Positions 6,719-9,191 of a stretch of DNA of 9,191 nucleotides are shown here, in pieces (within the stretch, counting starts at the first letter, position 1; each line of letters starts with the position of its first letter). The notes under the pieces are model-generated. The model was given only the letters and a program-made list of their open reading frames with translations, searched no databases and was not told where the DNA came from. The position numbers were made by a program, and so were the translations under genes. The DNA is from an uncultured Flavihumibacter sp. (GTDB lineage: Bacteria > Bacteroidota > Bacteroidia > Chitinophagales > Chitinophagaceae), in contig CAMLPA010000109.1 of assembly GCA_946481605.1 (NCBI GenBank), positions 1 through 9,191 of the forward strand. The letters run 5' to 3'.

Positions 6719-7311
6719 CTACGGAATGGTTTGTAGTGAGGAGAATGCGCCAGGGCCAGCATGGGGCGGTCGCCACTGCTGTCACCATAAGCCAGCACAT
6801 GATCGAATTGTTGGGTGTTGAACAGGGCCGCGATACGGGCCACTTTTTCTGCGCCATAACAATTGTTTCCGGTGATTTTTCCGGTAAGCAGGTTGTGCTT
6901 TGTTTCCAGTTGTGTGGCGATCAGTTGAAGTCCTTCTTTTTCAGCCCATTTTCTGATCCAGTTTTCAGGTGATGCCGATACAATTACGATGGTGGCGCCT
7001 TCTTTTTTCAACCGGGCGATCTCTTCCATGGCGCCGGGTCTCAATAGACCGGGGATCATTTTTTCCGCGAAGTCATCACAATATTGCTGGAATGTATCCA
7101 GGGGCATTCCACCGAAGAAATGCGCGAGTATCCTTTCTTTCACCTGCTGGTTGCGCAGTAATTTTATTTTCATGCCCACCAGGTAGGGTGCATTGCGAAC
7201 GAAACCATTGTAGAAAGCGGTTTTCCCTTTACTGAATTTGATGAATTCCAGCAGGGTGTCGTGGGTGGTGATGGTACCGTCAAAATCGAAAAGCGCGAGT
7301 TGCTTTTTCAC
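6715..7311 (-). CDS. HAD-IB family phosphatase (PSP-like)
   Basis: A 198-residue haloacid dehalogenase superfamily hydrolase. All four HAD motifs are present: the nucleophile and acid in DFDGT (D9, D11), S112 in IVSASPENW, K156 in GAEK, and the metal-binding acidic residues D177 and D181 in YGDSSGD. A helical cap between motifs I and II fits subfamily IB, whose members include phosphoserine phosphatase-like enzymes. I place the start at a GTG (7311) that overlaps the TGA of the upstream SDR gene (GTGA), since the protein then begins VKKQLALFDFDGT, a normal distance before the nucleophile. A longer frame from the GTG at 7380 would add 23 residues lying inside the SDR coding region. Lying between DprE2-like and glycosyltransferase genes, it may dephosphorylate a polyprenyl-phospho-5-phosphopentose, the step assigned to a different phosphatase family in mycobacteria. 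That role is inference; the fold and active site are clear. Confidence 0.88.
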   Translation of the reverse strand: MKKQLALFDFDGTITTHDTLLEFIKFSKGKTAFYNGFVRNAPYLVGMKIKLLRNQQVKERILAHFFGGMPLDTFQQYCDDFAEKMIPGLLRPGAMEEIARLKKEGATIVIVSASPENWIRKWAEKEGLQLIATQLETKHNLLTGKITGNNCYGAEKVARIAALFNTQQFDHVLAYGDSSGDRPMLALAHSPHYKPFRS

Positions 7312-8039
7312 AGTTTCATTTTTTTGAACATGAACTCGGGGATCATTTTGATGATCAGCATGATCCATTTCCAGAACCACTTTACGTAAACCACGTTCTG
7401 CTTACGTTCCACCGCTTTGTACACGGCTTCTGCCACATCTTTAGGATGTCCGGTAAGCAATTTTGGAAGCGGCATGTTTTCCGTCATCCGGGTATAAACA
7501 AAACCGGGTTGAATGGTGGCCACATGTACGTTGTGGTGGAACAGCCTGTTCCGGAGGCCGGAAAGATAGGCCGTGAAGCCTGCTTTTGCGCTTCCATAAA
7601 GGTAGTTGCTCATTCTGCCACGTTCTCCCGCCACGGAGCTGATACCGGCGATGGCGCCCTTGCCTACGCTTTGGTAATGATTCGCAATAATATTCAGAAT
7701 AGACACCGCGCCGGTGTAATTGGTATGAATAATGGCTTCCGCTTCCTGCCAGTGCTGCTCGGCTGTTTCCTGCACACCAAGTAAGCCGAACACACAAATG
7801 GTGACATCTGGCTTTACGGGGAGCGATTGAAAGAATGCCTGGTGTGAAGGGAAATCTGCAGCATCAAAATCATGCAATGTACAGGTTACATTGTTGCGGA
7901 TAGACAGGTCTGATGCCGTTGCCTTCAGTCGTTCCGGCTTCCTTGCGGCCAGTTGAATATCGTATCCTTTGGCCGCGTATTTCAGGGCGATGGCACCCGC
8001 CATATCGGAGCTGGCACCCAATATCAGTACAGTTGGCAT
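7308..8039 (-). CDS. SDR family NAD(P)-dependent oxidoreductase, DprE2-like
   Basis: This 243-residue short-chain dehydrogenase/reductase has a variant cofactor loop LGASSDMAG (7-15), in which the usual second and third glycines are replaced. It also has a catalytic Asn (N107 in HTNYTG), S135 in ISSVAG, and Y148/K152 in YGSAK. The C-terminus (about 221-243) is a hydrophobic and basic helix (WFWKWIMLIIKMIP), which suggests membrane association and hence a lipid-linked substrate. The gene starts at ATG 8039, 3 nt after the stop of the DprE1-like gene, and overlaps the HAD gene by 4 nt. Next to a DprE1 homologue, the best guess is the DprE2 role: NAD(P)H-dependent reduction of the 2'-keto polyprenyl-phospho-pentose to the arabino epimer. 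The SDR family assignment is certain; the DprE2 function rests on the neighbour and the C-terminal helix. Confidence 0.88.
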   Translation of the reverse strand: MPTVLILGASSDMAGAIALKYAAKGYDIQLAARKPERLKATASDLSIRNNVTCTLHDFDAADFPSHQAFFQSLPVKPDVTICVFGLLGVQETAEQHWQEAEAIIHTNYTGAVSILNIIANHYQSVGKGAIAGISSVAGERGRMSNYLYGSAKAGFTAYLSGLRNRLFHHNVHVATIQPGFVYTRMTENMPLPKLLTGHPKDVAEAVYKAVERKQNVVYVKWFWKWIMLIIKMIPEFMFKKMKL

Positions 8040-8042
8040 ATT

Positions 8043-9191
8043 TTATTTTGAAGTAAGGTGTAATCTTTCCGATTGAACGGATTTTATCTTATTGGCGGGA
8101 TTGTATTGTTTCACGATCTCCCTGAAACGCGGCAGATTGGGATAACCTGCTTCGAGTATTTCAGGTTTCATCCTGGCATCTTTCGACATGTACAGACGGC
8201 CATTGTATTTCAGTACAATCTGGTCCAGTTCATCCAGGAATTCAAAAAGTCCGTTTCTTACCGGAAAATCCAGCGCCAGCGTATAACCTTCACTGGGAAA
8301 ACCGATGAGGGTCTCTTTATCGCCAAACACTTTTAATACGGCCAGGAAGGAACCCATTCCCCGGTCGCTGATTTTTTGCAGGATTTCAATAAGTCCCTGT
8401 TTGGCGCTCATGGGCACTACGAACTGGTATTGTACAAAGCCTTTCTTTCCGTAGCCCCGGTTCCAGTGCAGGATCGCGTCGAGCGGGTAGAAGAAGGGTT
8501 CATAAGAAACCACGTTGTCGATGTATTTTTTGAAATTCTTACCGTAATACAAAAAGTTGAAAGCCTTAACGGTAAACGTATTTAACACCCAGGAGGGGAG
8601 GTTGAAGGGGAAGGTGATCTGCTTCTTTTTCGGCAGGGCCAATGGCGCTTCTTTTTGTTTGGGAGAAAGTTCCTCCAGCTTCGCGTGTTCGCCCACCATG
8701 AGGATGCTGCGTCCGAAGTTTTTACCTTTTTTCAAACAGTCGATCCAGGCTACGGAATAGGTCCAGTCCTTGTATTCGTCAAAAAGGCGTATGATTTCTT
8801 CCAGGTTTTCCGCTTTGATCTGTTTCTGGCGGATATAAGATGTTTCAATCTTTTTCATGGAGAATTTCACGCGGGTAATGATGCCTGTAAGGCCCATGCC
8901 GCCTGCGGTAGCTTCAAAAAGATCGCTGTGCAGGGTGGGGGAGCAGGTAACGGTGGAACCATCTGCCAGGAGAATATCCATGTCAATCACATGGTGGGAG
9001 AAGTTGCCGTCCACGTGGTGGTTTTTCCCATGTACATCGCTACCGATGGCGCCGCCGATGGTGATGTATTTTGTACCGGGAGTTACGGGCAGGAACCAAC
9101 CTTTGGGGATGGATACTTCCAGCACCTGATCGAGGGTGATGCCGCTCTGGCACTCAAAGATGCCATTCTCCGTATCGAAAGAAAGTATTTT
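8043..9191 (-). CDS. dprE1: DprE1-like FAD-dependent polyprenyl-phospho-ribose 2-oxidase (5' partial)
   Basis: The minus-strand frame stays open to the window edge, so the visible 382 residues lack an N-terminus of roughly 80 residues. The GTG at 9125 is internal, because upstream codons continue the FAD_binding_4 fold (CQSGITLDQ). From memory the protein aligns along its length with mycobacterial DprE1: PGTKYITIGGAIGSDVHGKN (window residues 38-57), GGMGLTGII, WNRGYG, VQYQFVVP, and YMSKDAR. H54, Q256, K287 and K337 correspond to DprE1 H132, Q336, K367 and K418. Cys387, the residue modified by benzothiazinone inhibitors, is Ala306 here, and Tyr314 appears to be Phe. DprE1 oxidises the 2'-OH of decaprenyl-phospho-ribose; the SDR gene 3 nt downstream would complete the epimerisation. 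The gene is the first visible of a four-gene operon whose promoter lies outside the window. The true substrate (chain length, sugar) is unproven. Confidence 0.88.
   Translation of the reverse strand, partial: KILSFDTENGIFECQSGITLDQVLEVSIPKGWFLPVTPGTKYITIGGAIGSDVHGKNHHVDGNFSHHVIDMDILLADGSTVTCSPTLHSDLFEATAGGMGLTGIITRVKFSMKKIETSYIRQKQIKAENLEEIIRLFDEYKDWTYSVAWIDCLKKGKNFGRSILMVGEHAKLEELSPKQKEAPLALPKKKQITFPFNLPSWVLNTFTVKAFNFLYYGKNFKKYIDNVVSYEPFFYPLDAILHWNRGYGKKGFVQYQFVVPMSAKQGLIEILQKISDRGMGSFLAVLKVFGDKETLIGFPSEGYTLALDFPVRNGLFEFLDELDQIVLKYNGRLYMSKDARMKPEILEAGYPNLPRFREIVKQYNPANKIKSVQSERLHLTSK

Noticed and set aside
7312..7380. Longer N-terminus of the HAD phosphatase from the GTG at 7380
   Set aside because: The extra 23 residues lie inside the SDR coding region and show no conservation-like pattern, while the GTG at 7311 gives the standard start just before DFDGT.
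9123..9125. GTG at 9125 as the true start of the DprE1-like gene
   Set aside because: Upstream codons in the same frame continue the FAD-binding fold to the window edge, and about 80 residues expected from the family are missing.

Overview
The window reads as a chromosomal segment from a member of the Bacteroidota, probably close to the Chitinophagaceae. The evidence is two large secreted proteins that each end in a type IX secretion (T9SS) C-terminal sorting domain, a PKD-repeat architecture typical of that group, A-rich leaders without a clear Shine-Dalgarno sequence, and the pairing of a gluconate 2-dehydrogenase subunit 3-like protein with a GMC oxidoreductase. The taxonomic call is an inference from protein style. 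No rRNA, tRNA, CRISPR array, insertion sequence or phage gene was seen.

Left region (1-2764): two convergent genes for T9SS cargo. The first, on the plus strand, is the C-terminal part of a PKD-repeat protein whose start lies before the window. The second, on the minus strand, is a complete beta-helix/adhesin-like surface protein with a signal peptide. A perfect 20-bp inverted repeat between their 3' ends looks like a shared bidirectional terminator.

Middle region (2765-5376): a 308-nt divergent intergenic stretch with candidate promoters and small symmetrical repeats, then a two-gene operon for a probable periplasmic FAD dehydrogenase. The small subunit 3-like protein carries a twin-arginine-type N-terminus. 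The GMC flavoprotein has no signal of its own and carries a three-cysteine motif spaced like the [3Fe-4S] site of bacterial FAD-glucose dehydrogenases. The electron-accepting cytochrome is not in the window.

Right region (5318-9191, all minus strand, transcribed right to left): a tightly coupled operon of a DprE1-like flavoenzyme (5' end outside the window), an SDR resembling DprE2, a HAD-IB phosphatase and a multi-pass GT-C-type membrane glycosyltransferase. Gene junctions are a 3-nt gap, a 4-nt GTGA overlap and a 4-nt TTGA overlap; the last two genes apparently start with GTG and TTG. In mycobacteria DprE1/DprE2 epimerise decaprenyl-phospho-ribose to decaprenyl-phospho-arabinose, the donor for cell-wall arabinan. 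The set here suggests that this bacterium makes a polyprenyl-phospho-pentose (possibly arabinofuranose) and transfers it to an envelope glycan outside the usual actinobacterial setting. This is the most interesting content of the window. The last gene of this operon overlaps the GMC oxidoreductase gene tail to tail by 59 nt.
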